A DNA stretch of 64,000 bases from Thiodiazotropha sp040506275 (GTDB lineage: Bacteria; Pseudomonadota; Gammaproteobacteria; Chromatiales; Chromatiaceae), in the NCBI GenBank assembly GCA_040506275.1, contig JBEVXD010000009.1, positions 124,001-188,000 of the forward strand, read 5' to 3'. Shown here piece after piece: positions 34,925-43,703 of this stretch. The position numbers were made by a program, and so were the translations under genes. The notes below the pieces were generated by a model. That model was not told where the DNA came from. It saw nothing but the letters and a program-made list of their open reading frames with translations, and did no database searches. Each line of letters begins with the position of its first letter. Position 1 is the first letter of the stretch.

Positions 34925-36461
34925 CGATCCCCCTCGACCAGCTATCGAGGGCAGTAGTAACCACCTCACGATCATCAAAGTGTAAAACCTGATCTCCTAT
35001 GATCTGGTAATCCTCATGACCCTTGCCGGCCACCAGAACCAGATCATCCACACAGGCTGATGAGATTGAGACCTTAATTGCACTTCCCCGATCAGCTACA
35101 ACCTGTGCTGAATCAGGCTCACTCATACCAGCGAGAATCTGTTCGATAATCTGAGCGCTTGACTCACTGCGTGGATTGTCATCGGTCAGATAACAGACAT
35201 CAGCCAATCGCTCTGCCACCTCACCCATCATTGGCCGCTTACCGTGATCACGGTCACCACCACAGCCGAATACCACAAACAGACGTCCAGGGCAGTGTAA
35301 TCTGAGTGCCTGAAGTGCTTTCTCCAACGCATCCGGAGTATGGGCGTAGTCGACCACAACTGAAGGTTTTGTGCCTCCACCGAGCAGTTCCATTCTGCCC
35401 GGCACAGTCGAAAGCTTGGAGAGAACTTCAATCGCCTTGGATAAGGGCCACGCCTTAAGTAGCAGCACACTCAAAACTGCTAACAGATTGGCAGCGTTAA
35501 AACGCCCCATCAGAGCACTTTGTAGCAACCCCGCGCCTTCTGGTGTCTCAATTGAAATAGATAATCCACGCTGTGAAGGTTTAACCTGTTTTGCATCAAC
35601 CCAACCTTGCAAGCCTTCAGGGACTATGGTGTCGGATTCGACAGCATATCCGAACACTGCCATCTTTCCAGATAGGCTTTCAGCCAATGCTCTACCAAAG
35701 GGATCATCCAGATTGATAACAGCACTGCTCACACCTGCCATTTCGAAAAGGCGACGCTTTGCCAGGCCATAATTTTCGTAACTACCGTGGTAGTCGAAAT
35801 GATCTCGACTTAGGTTTGTAAAAATAGCGCATTCGAAAGTCAGCGCCTCTACCCGGTACTGATCCAGGGCGTGGGATGAGACCTCCATGGCGACTGACCT
35901 GGCACCCTGCTCAAGCAAGTCGGCCATCAATTTCTGAACGGTTATCGCATCCGGTGTTGTCATCCCGGTGGTGATTAATTGACCAGGTAGACCAGCGCCA
36001 AGAGTTCCCACCATGCCGCAGGGTTGATCAGTCCCCAACGCTTGTGCCAATAGCTGACAGATACTGGTTTTGCCATTGGTTCCGGTAATCCCGTATAGGG
36101 TCATTTCCCGGCCGGGAGAACCATACAGCCGCCCTGCAATCTGACTCAGGGATCTGGATAACTCAGGTACAGCAATCATCGGCACTGATGCTTCAGCCAA
36201 TTCAGTGGCCAGCTGTTGACCATCGACACTGCCTGACTCCCAAGCAATAGCGACTGCACCACTTGCAATTGCCTGTTGTGCGAAAACCAGACCATGCTGT
36301 TTAGAACCTGAACAGGCTAAAAACAGATCACCAGCAACCAACTTACGGCTATCCAGGCAGAGTCCGCTGATCTCCCTATCCTGATCAGGCGCAACATCAA
36401 CCAAACCTGACAACAGTGTCGATAAACGGTGTGTCTCAGGAATCTCTGCGGCCGCCATCAT
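34917..36461 (-). CDS. murE: UDP-MurNAc-L-Ala-D-Glu--meso-diaminopimelate ligase
   Basis: Adds the third stem-peptide residue. The 514-aa protein has LDSRKLVAGDLFLA, LYGITGTNGKTSICQLL (P-loop), TTPDA, NLSRDHFDYHGSYENY, and LTDDNPRSES. The DNPR motif selects meso-diaminopimelate, so the organism has the usual Gram-negative peptidoglycan. It overlaps ftsI as ATGA; an adjacent second ATG (36458) is equally possible as the start. Confidence 0.97.
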   Translation of the reverse strand: MMAAAEIPETHRLSTLLSGLVDVAPDQDREISGLCLDSRKLVAGDLFLACSGSKQHGLVFAQQAIASGAVAIAWESGSVDGQQLATELAEASVPMIAVPELSRSLSQIAGRLYGSPGREMTLYGITGTNGKTSICQLLAQALGTDQPCGMVGTLGAGLPGQLITTGMTTPDAITVQKLMADLLEQGARSVAMEVSSHALDQYRVEALTFECAIFTNLSRDHFDYHGSYENYGLAKRRLFEMAGVSSAVINLDDPFGRALAESLSGKMAVFGYAVESDTIVPEGLQGWVDAKQVKPSQRGLSISIETPEGAGLLQSALMGRFNAANLLAVLSVLLLKAWPLSKAIEVLSKLSTVPGRMELLGGGTKPSVVVDYAHTPDALEKALQALRLHCPGRLFVVFGCGGDRDHGKRPMMGEVAERLADVCYLTDDNPRSESSAQIIEQILAGMSEPDSAQVVADRGSAIKVSISSACVDDLVLVAGKGHEDYQIIGDQVLHFDDREVVTTALDSWSRGIDE

Positions 36462-38194
36462 TCCTTCTCTCCAAGACGGGCCATCAATTTGTCTTCATGC
36501 CAAGACTTGTCAGGTGCAATATTCAGCAATCGCAAAGCACCGCTCATCACTTTTGAGAATACAGGTCCTGCGACCTGTCCACCGTAGTACTCTTCGCCTT
36601 TAGGTTCATCAACAAAAACAGCCATCACCAGACGAGGGTGACTGGCAGGCGCCATGCCGACAAACAGGGATAGATATTTATCCTCTGAATAACCACCGGC
36701 GACCGATTTCTTAGCTGTACCTGTTTTACCGGCAACCCGATATCCTGGAACCGCTGCCATGGGAGCAGAGCCCTCACGACTCACCACGGACTCCAACATA
36801 GCCACAACATTTCTTGCTGTACTCTGACGCAAAATCCGTTCACCAGGAGGTGACGTTTCCAACTTCAACAGGGAGACCGGTAAGCGCTTTCCATCATTCG
36901 CCAATACCGCATAGGCCTGAGCCAGCTGCAAAGGGGTAACCGACAGCCCATACCCAAATGAGAGCGTTGCTTGCTCAAATGAGGACCAATCAGAAAAATG
37001 GGGTAGTCGCCCACTGGACTCTCCCGGAAACAGACTCTCAGTACTGGCACCAAATCCCAACTTGGAATAGGCCTGCCACAAGTTCTCAGCTGACATTGAA
37101 AGAGCAATTTTACTGGCGCCGACATTGCTCGATTTCCGTAGCACCGTAGCCACGTCGATCATGCCGTAGTTGCGATGGTCTCGCACCAGGTAGCGTCCAA
37201 CCTTCATATATCCCGGAGTGACATCAATCGGTGTGGTCGGACTGAACCCGCCCAGTTCCATAGCCGCGGCTACAGCAAAAGGCTTAATCGTCGAACCGGG
37301 CTCGAAGACATCGGTCACTGAACGATTGCGCAACCTGCTAGAGCGGCGATCCTGCAAGTCATTCGGATTGTAGGAGGGGCTATTCACCATCGCCAGGATT
37401 TCACCATTACGGGCATCCAGTATTACAACTGAGCCGGAACGGGCACGATGTTTGGCTACTGCAGCTTTAAGTTCACGATAAGCCAGAAACTGCAGTCTAC
37501 GATCGATGCTCAAAACCAGATCCTGCCCTGGGGCTGGACTTTGGATATTTTCGACCTGGTTGACCACACGGCCACTGCCATCCTTGATAACCCGTTTTGC
37601 CCCGGGTGTGCCACTGAGCCACTGGTCAAAGGCCAGCTCCATCCCCTCTTGCCCCTGATCGTCGATGTTTGTAAAACCGACAATCTGCGACATCACTTCA
37701 CTGCTGGGGTAGAAACGACGGTACTCGGAGAGTAGATCTATACCCTTCATCTCCAGCGCGTTGACCCGCTCAGCCTGGTCGGGATTAATCCGACGTTTCA
37801 AATAGACAAAGCTCCGATCACTGGAAAGCTGACGTCGTAGACGATCGGGATCCAATTCAAGAATGGATGCCAATGCACCAATGGTCTGGTTGTCACTCTT
37901 TAACACCCGCGGATTTGCCACCACAGTTTTAACCGGTGTACTGATCGCGAGGGGCTCTCCATTACGGTCGGTAATCATGCCTCGGCTGGCACTGACTTTC
38001 ATGGTACGCAGATAACGGCGCTCACCCTGCTCCTGAAGAAAAGCAGTTTCAAACACCTGCCTATCCACTGACTGCCAGATCAGTGTGGCATAGGCAAGTG
38101 CCAACATAGCAAGCACAAAATAGCGCCGCGCGCGATAGCTCGGTTGCCGGATAACCTCCGCTTGCTGTGCTTTTCTCTTTTTCCTGACAGCCAT
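36458..38194 (-). CDS. ftsI: Septal peptidoglycan transpeptidase FtsI (PBP3)
   Basis: Class B penicillin-binding protein crosslinking septal peptidoglycan, paired with FtsW. The 578-aa protein has a cytoplasmic basic N-terminus, a membrane anchor at residues about 27-44, and an N-terminal pedestal domain (RGMITDRNGEPLAIST). The transpeptidase has the nucleophile Ser in EPGSTIKPFAVA, SSN in RKSSNVGASK, and KTGT in VAGKTGTAKK. All three active-site motifs are intact. Located between ftsL and murE. Confidence 0.98.
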   Translation of the reverse strand: MAVRKKRKAQQAEVIRQPSYRARRYFVLAMLALAYATLIWQSVDRQVFETAFLQEQGERRYLRTMKVSASRGMITDRNGEPLAISTPVKTVVANPRVLKSDNQTIGALASILELDPDRLRRQLSSDRSFVYLKRRINPDQAERVNALEMKGIDLLSEYRRFYPSSEVMSQIVGFTNIDDQGQEGMELAFDQWLSGTPGAKRVIKDGSGRVVNQVENIQSPAPGQDLVLSIDRRLQFLAYRELKAAVAKHRARSGSVVILDARNGEILAMVNSPSYNPNDLQDRRSSRLRNRSVTDVFEPGSTIKPFAVAAAMELGGFSPTTPIDVTPGYMKVGRYLVRDHRNYGMIDVATVLRKSSNVGASKIALSMSAENLWQAYSKLGFGASTESLFPGESSGRLPHFSDWSSFEQATLSFGYGLSVTPLQLAQAYAVLANDGKRLPVSLLKLETSPPGERILRQSTARNVVAMLESVVSREGSAPMAAVPGYRVAGKTGTAKKSVAGGYSEDKYLSLFVGMAPASHPRLVMAVFVDEPKGEEYYGGQVAGPVFSKVMSGALRLLNIAPDKSWHEDKLMARLGEKE

Positions 38195-38196
38195 GA

Positions 38197-38469
38197 TCAG
38201 TGTTTAATGACTACGATTTCGGTAAAATCGGGTAGATGCATCTTCAATCTATCCCGCGCTTCTTGCTCAACCACTGAGTAGGTAGCCAGGGTGCTCTCTT
38301 CCAATTGCAACCTGCCCCACTCAACACCAATGCGTTCCTGCTCCGCCTGTAGCTCCTGTAACTCGACAAAATATCTGCGACTTAAATATTTGCTGTAGAC
38401 AACTGCTACCGCAGAGGTGACAACCGCCAGTATCAACATTGCAAACATGACCTTTCCCGTGCGGCTCAT
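38197..38469 (-). CDS. ftsL: Cell division protein FtsL
   Basis: Small bitopic divisome protein of the FtsQLB complex. The 90-aa product has one membrane segment (residues about 7-26, MFAMLILAVVTSAVAVVYSKYL) followed by a periplasmic leucine-zipper-like coiled coil (LQELQAEQERIGVEWGRLQLEES). The ATG at 38469 overlaps the rsmH stop as ATGA and has GGAGAG six bases upstream. The ATG at 38475 would sit too close to that site. Identification rests on position and architecture, since FtsL sequences diverge. Confidence 0.93.
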   Translation of the reverse strand: MSRTGKVMFAMLILAVVTSAVAVVYSKYLSRRYFVELQELQAEQERIGVEWGRLQLEESTLATYSVVEQEARDRLKMHLPDFTEIVVIKH

Positions 38470-39395
38470 GAGCATCTCTCCGCAACGCGTAAAACTGCAC
38501 TTCGAGCCCTTGGGTTAGCGTCGGTCTCAGTCTCATCGGGGGTTATTGCCTTGCCTACCAAGCGCAACCTGGGTTGCAGCTGGTCTTCAGTTACAGGCAA
38601 TCCAGGAGGAAAGTTGTCACCCTTCGCCTGATCACGCATAAAGCGCTTCACAATGCGATCTTCCAATGAGTGAAAACTGATGACTGCCAACCTACCCCCC
38701 AGGACCAGAACATCTACCACCCCTTCCAGCGTCTCTTTCAACGCATCCAACTCGCCATTTACAAATATGCGAATCGCTTGAAAGCTCCTGGTCGCTGGAT
38801 GCTTACCTTTCTCCCATGACGGATTTGCGCGACTCACCAATTCCGCCAGCTGCCCAGTGGTGTCGATACGCTGTTCAGCCCGTGCTTCAACAATTGCCCG
38901 TGCAATTCGTTTTGCATGCCGCTCTTCACCATAGGTTTTCAACACCTGGGCAATCTCTCTGACTTCAGCCTGAGCCAACCACTCCGCCGCGGAAATCCCA
39001 TGGGTTGGATCCATACGCATATCCAGGGGACCGTCCTGATTAAAACTGAATCCCCGCTGCGCCTGATCCAACTGAGGCGAGGAGACACCGAGATCCAACA
39101 AGATCCCATTCACCCGTCCCATTACACCCTGTTGTTCAGCGACCTGCGCAAGCATGGCAAAGTTCTCCTGTACCATTCGAAAGCGGTCATCTTCTCCAAA
39201 TAGCTGTTCGCCGTGAGCTACAGCCTGAGGATCCCTGTCGATAGCAATCAGCCGCCCTGCTCCACTCAACCTTTCAAGGATCATGCGACTATGCCCACCC
39301 CGACCGAATGTGGCATCTATATATATCCCCATCGGATCAACCTTCAGCGCCTCAACAGAGGGCTGCAACAGCACTGAAAGATGTTTCTGCTCCAT
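38466..39395 (-). CDS. rsmH: 16S rRNA m4C1402 methyltransferase
   Basis: SAM-dependent N4-methylation of cytidine 1402 in 16S rRNA. The 309-aa protein (formerly MraW) has HLSVLLQPSVEAL, the SAM site YIDATFGRGGHSRMIL, ILLDLGVSSPQLD, GFSFNQDGPLDMRMD, and VISFHSLEDRIVK. Length is typical. It overlaps mraZ by one base at its start and ftsL at its end. Confidence 0.98.
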   Translation of the reverse strand: MEQKHLSVLLQPSVEALKVDPMGIYIDATFGRGGHSRMILERLSGAGRLIAIDRDPQAVAHGEQLFGEDDRFRMVQENFAMLAQVAEQQGVMGRVNGILLDLGVSSPQLDQAQRGFSFNQDGPLDMRMDPTHGISAAEWLAQAEVREIAQVLKTYGEERHAKRIARAIVEARAEQRIDTTGQLAELVSRANPSWEKGKHPATRSFQAIRIFVNGELDALKETLEGVVDVLVLGGRLAVISFHSLEDRIVKRFMRDQAKGDNFPPGLPVTEDQLQPRLRLVGKAITPDETETDANPRARSAVLRVAERCS

Positions 39396-39850
39396 CAGAT
39401 CGAAAGGGATTTAAACTCTGATGGTAAATCGAGATCTGTTAGATCCACCTTTTGCAGCCAGGTCTCCTGCTTAGACTTGTATGTCTCTTCATCCCACAGC
39501 TCGAACTTATTAATCTGACCAACCAGGGCGACCTTTTTGTCGAGACCTGCAAACCCACGCAACTCCTGGGGCAGCAAAATTCGACCCTGACCATCCATAT
39601 CTATTTCAGTAGCACTACCTATATAGAGACGCTGTAGATTCCGCGCAGCATCATCGAATGTCGGCATGGTCATGAGCTTCTTTTCAATCTCCAGCCAAGT
39701 GGGCTTGGGATAGATCAGCAGGCAGTGATCCTTATCCGCGGTAATCACTAATTCGGAAGCGCAGACATCCACGAGCTGCTCGCGATACCGTGTCGGTATG
39801 GCAAGACGCCCTTTCGCATCCAAATTCAGTGATGAAATCCCTCGAAACAA
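39395..39850 (-). CDS. mraZ: Transcriptional regulator MraZ
   Basis: First gene of the dcw cluster; a SpoVT/AbrB-fold repressor of its own promoter in E. coli. The 151-aa protein has the two family DxxxR repeats, LDAKGRLAIPTRYRE near residue 10 and MDGQGRILLPQELR near residue 85. It uses a TTG start (39850): MFRGISSLNLDAKGR matches the family N-terminus and GAGGGG lies 7 nt upstream. Promoter and MraZ operator are recognisable upstream (39877-39940). Confidence 0.96.
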   Translation of the reverse strand: MFRGISSLNLDAKGRLAIPTRYREQLVDVCASELVITADKDHCLLIYPKPTWLEIEKKLMTMPTFDDAARNLQRLYIGSATEIDMDGQGRILLPQELRGFAGLDKKVALVGQINKFELWDEETYKSKQETWLQKVDLTDLDLPSEFKSLSI

Positions 39851-39876
39851 ATCAGTGCCCCTCTTTCGGCGATATT

Positions 39877-39911
39877 TTCCCTATTTCCCCACTTTATTCC
39901 ACCTCTCCCCA
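39877..39911 (-). promoter_or_regulatory. MraZ operator: four 10-bp-spaced TGGGG-like repeats
   Basis: On the minus strand, pentamers TGGGG (39907-39911), TGGAA (39897-39901), TGGGG (39887-39891) and GGGAA (39877-39881) occur at exact 10-bp intervals. MraZ is known to bind TGGGN repeats separated by 5 nt. The set begins at the -10 box and covers the predicted transcription start and leader of mraZ, so bound MraZ would block initiation. The second and fourth units are imperfect. Confidence 0.85.
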
Positions 39912-39940
39912 TATTAGGACCCACCCCAGCCTTCTGTCAA
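39911..39940 (-). promoter_or_regulatory. Sigma-70-type promoter of the dcw cluster
   Basis: Minus strand: consensus -35 TTGACA at 39935-39940, an 18-bp spacer, and -10 TAATAT at 39911-39916. Transcription would start near 39904, about 55 nt before the mraZ TTG. It adjoins the MraZ operator repeats. Confidence 0.85.
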
Positions 39941-40104
39941 GGTTGATAATGTAAAAACTCGTTTCTGCTCAGTGGCTTACACACACCAAGCAAAGCAGTT
40001 TGAAAGGCAAAGATATCCACTGGAAATACAAAAGCATGACCAGCAAACCTAAAGTAGATTATGAAGATTAAAGGGGCCCAGAAAGGGCATTGTGGGGCAA
40101 AGTG

Positions 40105-40476
40105 GAGGGAGTCGGCCTGTAAGCCGGGTTCTGTCAAGGACAGTCATTCATCTGGGATGTGCGTCGCCGCACACCTCAAGCAACCTACCCAGGAACTGTG
40201 GGGGCACACATGGCGCAGTCAAAAACTGGCCTGTTCCTCTATTTGGTCTTGCTCCGGGTGGGGTTTACCCTGCCATCCCCGTTGCCAGAGATGCGGTGCG
40301 CTCTTACCGCACCATTTCACCCTTACCACTGACAAAGTCACTGGCGGTATATTTTCTGTGGCACTTTCCGTAGGCTTTCGCCTCCCAGGCGTTACCTGGC
40401 ACCCTGCCCGCCGGAGCCCGGACTTTCCTCTGCATCCTGAATAATCAAGCAGCAGCGACTGTCTGGCCAACTCCCA
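40105..40476 (-). ncRNA. rnpB: RNase P RNA (class A)
   Basis: Catalytic RNA that matures tRNA 5' ends. On the minus strand the 5' end near 40475 reads GGGAGTTGGCCAGACAGTCGC. The universally conserved GAGGAAAGTCCGGGCTC segment (P4 5' strand) lies at 40414-40430, and the CCAGATGAATGACTGTCC region at about 40138-40156. Helix P1 is confirmed by an 11-bp match between 40465-40475 and 40107-40117. Length of about 370 nt is normal for type A. Placement upstream of mraZ is as in Pseudomonas. Ends are good to a few bases. Confidence 0.96.
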
Positions 40477-40482
40477 GAGCTA

Positions 40483-40511
40483 ACTTTAAAAGGTTATCTG
40501 CAATGTGACAA
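40483..40511 (-). promoter_or_regulatory. Promoter of rnpB
   Basis: Minus strand: -35 TTGTCA at 40506-40511, 17-bp spacer, -10 TAAAGT at 40483-40488, placing the start of transcription near 40476, which matches the RNA 5' end deduced from helix P1. The remaining bases to 40794 are AT-rich and show no other gene. Confidence 0.8.
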
Positions 40512-40794
40512 GCCCCACACAAAGAACTTTAGCCTATAGTCAAAACCGATTCGTCCACTCACACAATTGATTTTTTTCAATGCGGAGCATTAATTTATTC
40601 TATAAATTGCCGATTCAATGGGTAAGGCTATTCGTTATCACCAACCTGATAATGAATCCCAGACTCCTACGGACGGCATGATCAGAGTTATAGATACAAG
40701 GAATATTATAGAGTTGAATCTACCCTAGACTTTCACAGGGTTCTGGCACATAGAAGTACCGGTATACCAATAGCAGTAATTAAGAGGTAACACC

Positions 40795-40893
40795 ATGAAG
40801 GCGCCAATTCGCGATTTCCTTTCCATCGATACACTGATTCTCGCCCTTGCAGGCATTTGGATGGTTTCTGTCCTGATTAATCTGGTCGCCTGA
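40795..40893 (+). CDS. Putative 32-aa single-span membrane peptide
   Basis: A short frame: MKAPIRDFLSIDTLILALAG followed by IWMVSVLINLVA. AGAGG lies about 7 nt before the ATG. The product has a charged N-terminus and one hydrophobic helix of about 20 residues, the form of known bacterial small membrane proteins. No family was recognised. It stands alone between rnpB and the TetR remnant. Support is the Shine-Dalgarno and the clean membrane helix; conservation is untested. Confidence 0.5.
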   Translation: MKAPIRDFLSIDTLILALAGIWMVSVLINLVA

Positions 40894-41187
40894 GCATAAT
40901 CAGTTGTCGAGTTTCCTATCAGACCTGCAAGCAGCGTCTGGTATGCAATGAATATTAATTAAAGGCACCCAAGAGCAGGGATGCAGCGGATCACACTCCG
41001 CCTCACGAATCCGATAGAAGAAAGTATCAGCTTCGTAAAGAGTGGATCTAAGCATAGTCTGAAGTGGCACCCTGCATCTTTATTTGCCCCACCATTCTGT
41101 TTCGCCAGTCATAACTCTGACGTGACCAGCAAATACTTCCAATCGTTTTATTAACCTGAATCGGTGGGTTGCTGGTGCTTTTCGATA

Positions 41188-41496
41188 TCACCCTGCCTGA
41201 TCCGAGCCAGGGTGAATGGCACTGAGCAAGGCATCAGCAATTTCATTGGTCAGATCCTGATCCTGGATCACACGTACCAATGTCACACCACCAATCAATA
41301 TTGCAATATCGACCCAGGCTTCACTCGATTTCTTGTACTCATCTTTAGCGGATAGGCCTGAAGCAAAAGCCTCCTTCACTTTGAGCAACCCCTGCTGATA
41401 TACCTCGCGAGTCGATTCATCTGCACGAGCGACTTCAGGTGTAAGGCTTTGTAATGCACAGCTATTTCCAAGTTCATCACAGCGCTTATCACCAAG
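41188..41496 (-). pseudogene. TetR-family regulator remnant, C-terminal domain only
   Basis: A 102-codon frame on the minus strand runs from an upstream stop (41497-41499) to TGA/TAG at 41188. Its translation contains GNSCALQSLTPEVARADEST, EVYQQGLLKVKEAFASGLS and WVDIAILIGGVTLVRVIQD, then DLTNEIADALLSAIH. That is the ligand-binding C-terminal domain of TetR/AcrR regulators, with the typical Gly-Cys, Glu-Val-x-Arg and GG-x-x-Leu-x-Arg features. The N-terminal helix-turn-helix is absent: no in-frame DNA-binding half is found upstream, where a repeat element (41544-41632) now sits. The longest start-codon frame covers only the last 66 codons. Read as a decayed gene. Confidence 0.75.
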
Positions 41497-41543
41497 TTAG
41501 AATTGTGCATGACAGTACGGCATACCCCGGGGAATTCTACTAT

Positions 41544-41632
41544 TAACCCGGCACCTTAATAGGTAGATTCAGGGCGACAAGAAGGCCCTAACAGTTTGAG
41601 TGTAAAAAGAGAGGCCGAAGCGTGCCGGGTTA
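41544..41632. repeat. Short repeat element with inverted ends
   Basis: About 89 bp bounded by TAACCCGGCAC (41544-41554) and GTGCCGGGTTA (41622-41632). An internal hairpin unit GGGCGACAAGAAGGCCC lies at 41572-41588. Much of it is shared with 55432-55489, and its end also with 15156-15170. It resembles a small non-autonomous palindromic element. It lies just upstream of the TetR remnant and may mark the break. Confidence 0.7.
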
Positions 41633-41733
41633 TTGAAAAGTTCTTTATTGTCTTGCTGGGCTATAGTAGAGGACAGGTCGCCAGTATCTTGGATCTAACC
41701 TACAACCAGGGTGTTAAAGATAAGGAGAAATAG

Positions 41734-42096
41734 ATGCGTAGCACTCACACGATGAGGAAGCTCTATTATGTTTTTGCTTTGATTATTTTCAGCTCGGCAG
41801 CCAGTTCAGCCAATATGAGCTTGTGTGATTGCTTAACCAAACCTATAGACACAGATACCAAACATGCAGAGTGCAGTAAAATATTTGAAACCACTGAGCC
41901 TGCAAAAATGAGAGCTGAACGCTCAACATGCTTAGCAACTATCCCCACACCTCCTGGCGGTGCAGATGTCTGCTTCTGTCTACGCAGTCGCTCAAGGGAG
42001 CCTGCACACGTGAAAACCTGCAAAGCCATATTGGAAAAAATCCCTGACAATGAATTTGTACAAAAATCTAGAGCCTGTGCTCGGGCAATTTATTAA
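41734..42096 (+). CDS. Secreted Cys-rich protein, unknown function
   Basis: A 120-aa precursor. Basic MRSTHTMRKLYY is followed by a hydrophobic core (VFALIIFSSAASSA) and a likely signal-peptidase site after about residue 26 (ASSA-N). The mature part has eight Cys in spaced pairs (LCDC, VCFC and four singles), suggesting up to four disulfides in the periplasm. AAGGAG lies 4-9 nt before the ATG. No family recognised. It is a lone gene in an accessory stretch. Confidence 0.7.
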   Translation: MRSTHTMRKLYYVFALIIFSSAASSANMSLCDCLTKPIDTDTKHAECSKIFETTEPAKMRAERSTCLATIPTPPGGADVCFCLRSRSREPAHVKTCKAILEKIPDNEFVQKSRACARAIY

Positions 42097-42258
42097 TCAG
42101 ACAAGGCCCTAGTGTAGTTGAACTATTTATTTCACCACTCGTCATCAGTTTCCGCTAAACTTCAGCCAACCCTGCCAGAATGGCACACTATAAATCGTGC
42201 CTTTTCGCGAAAATGAGGGTACTGTTCTCACCACTGATTCTGTTGTAAAGCCAAAGCC

Positions 42259-42729
42259 ATGTCAGACACTAATAGCGACAAAACCACATCAGCATCCTCA
42301 ATTCCGAAGAAGCCCCCGAAGCGGCCAAAACGTGATTACTCAGCTATGCCGCAAAAACCGATCACACTCAAGCATATAGAGAAAAAGCCGGTGCGTACCA
42401 AACAGAAGACAGTCTCACAGGAACAGCAGCGCGTGCGCAAGCCTACACCCAGAAAAAAGGCAACCAATCCCTGGCACCTTGAAGGGATGTCAGACGAAGC
42501 AAAAGCCACCATAACAGCTGGCGCGGAGAGTGAAGGTCTGACGATCGCTCAGTACCTGGAACAGATGGTGATGCAACGGGATAGAGAAGTGACACCTGCT
42601 CAGGTTCAAACACCCGACGCGGAGACACTCGCCCGGATCAATGCAATCGAGCAGCGATTGGATCTCATTGAAGAGCAGCGGGGTTTTTGGGGCAGTTTCT
42701 GGGATAGGGTGATGAACACTAAAGAGTAG
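42259..42729 (+). CDS. Basic hypothetical protein with C-terminal helix
   Basis: A 156-aa protein with a very basic, Pro/Lys-rich disordered N-terminal half (KKPPKRPKRDYSAMPQKP ... RKPTPRKKATNPW). A folded segment follows (residues about 73-100, EGMSDEAKATITAGAESEGLTIAQYLEQMV) resembling ribbon-helix-helix-type helices, then a coiled-coil-like end (ARINAIEQRLDLIEEQ) and a Trp-rich tail. It may bind nucleic acid; that is inferred from charge and helix pattern only. Convergent with the propeller gene 30 bp away. Confidence 0.65.
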   Translation: MSDTNSDKTTSASSIPKKPPKRPKRDYSAMPQKPITLKHIEKKPVRTKQKTVSQEQQRVRKPTPRKKATNPWHLEGMSDEAKATITAGAESEGLTIAQYLEQMVMQRDREVTPAQVQTPDAETLARINAIEQRLDLIEEQRGFWGSFWDRVMNTKE

Positions 42730-42758
42730 TCTCCATCTCCTGCAAGATCAGAAACTCC

Positions 42759-43673
42759 TTAGATATTATCTGGATGCAGAATCTCACGCCACATCTTGCC
42801 ATCGAATACCAGAATATCTTTCTCCCCAACAGACCAGAGCAATCCCTCCTTGGTAAACAATCGATTGGTAGTGATTGTTTTTTCCAGTCCCACATCAACA
42901 GGCACGATCTCCTCTCCATCGACAACCGCGAGTGATTGATTGGCAGCCAGATATATCTTGTTCTGGAAGACCGCCATGCCATACCAATGGTCAGAGAAGT
43001 CATCACTTCGAATCTCTGCCCACTGATTGAAGCTGCCGCGAAGCACGACGCCTTTGTTGCCTGCAATCCAAACCGTGCCATCCTCCAGGCAACAGACAGT
43101 GGAGAGATGGCTATTGGTTGGACTATCATCCTTTAGCCACTCCGATCCATTGTAAAAATAGATTTCACCTTGCCAGCCCACAGCATAGATATGATTCCCA
43201 TCCTGGCCATCCATATCAAAGAAACCGGTTGCAGTATCGTGAGTCAGAATCTGATCACTGATAGAGATCCAGTCATCTTCTACACGTTTATAGACCTGCC
43301 TACCGTAGCCGCAGACATAGAGTTCGCCTGCGATATTCTTGATGGCTTCGACATAGCCATAGGCCTCTTCCCAGTTGAGGCCGGCACCAGGGATCTGTTC
43401 CAATTCCGTGCCACCCGAATTAACTTTGGCGACTTCACCATTTTTACCCAATACCCACCATGCCCGGGTCTGAGCTGCCTGATTAATCAGATAGGAGACC
43501 GACTTAGCATCAAAATTCAAGTCAGCATGGCCCCACTGTCCATCCAGATGCATAAAGAAGCGCGTGAAAACATTATCACCGGACAGCATGTCGGGGAATG
43601 CGGCAATCCCCAATAGCCCCTTTCTACCAGAGTAGGCATTTAAAAAGGTGACTGGGACCTTACCTGAACTCAT
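42759..43673 (-). CDS. Beta-propeller-like protein of the effector cassette
   Basis: A 304-aa protein with no signal peptide. From residue about 68 onward at least four repeats of about 45 residues follow the pattern hydrophobic-x-[VA]-G-x-x-G-x-[IV]...W: WWVLGKNGEVAKV, LYVCGYGRQVYKRVEDDW, IYAVGWQGEIYFYNGSEW, VWIAGNKGVVLRGSFNQW, LWSVGEKDILVFDGKMW. This indicates a propeller. It is the last gene of the minus-strand cassette, 30 bp after the DUF4150 protein, the usual place for an immunity protein. A cytoplasmic propeller blocking the toxin is a reasonable but unproven reading; it could also be an accessory. Confidence 0.6.
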   Translation of the reverse strand: MSSGKVPVTFLNAYSGRKGLLGIAAFPDMLSGDNVFTRFFMHLDGQWGHADLNFDAKSVSYLINQAAQTRAWWVLGKNGEVAKVNSGGTELEQIPGAGLNWEEAYGYVEAIKNIAGELYVCGYGRQVYKRVEDDWISISDQILTHDTATGFFDMDGQDGNHIYAVGWQGEIYFYNGSEWLKDDSPTNSHLSTVCCLEDGTVWIAGNKGVVLRGSFNQWAEIRSDDFSDHWYGMAVFQNKIYLAANQSLAVVDGEEIVPVDVGLEKTITTNRLFTKEGLLWSVGEKDILVFDGKMWREILHPDNI

Positions 43674-43703
43674 AGTGTTTCCCCCTGGGTTGTGAGTTCA
43701 TTA

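Noticed and set aside
41164..41355. 63-aa plus-strand frame
   Set aside because: Antisense to the TetR C-terminal remnant, which has recognisable family motifs.
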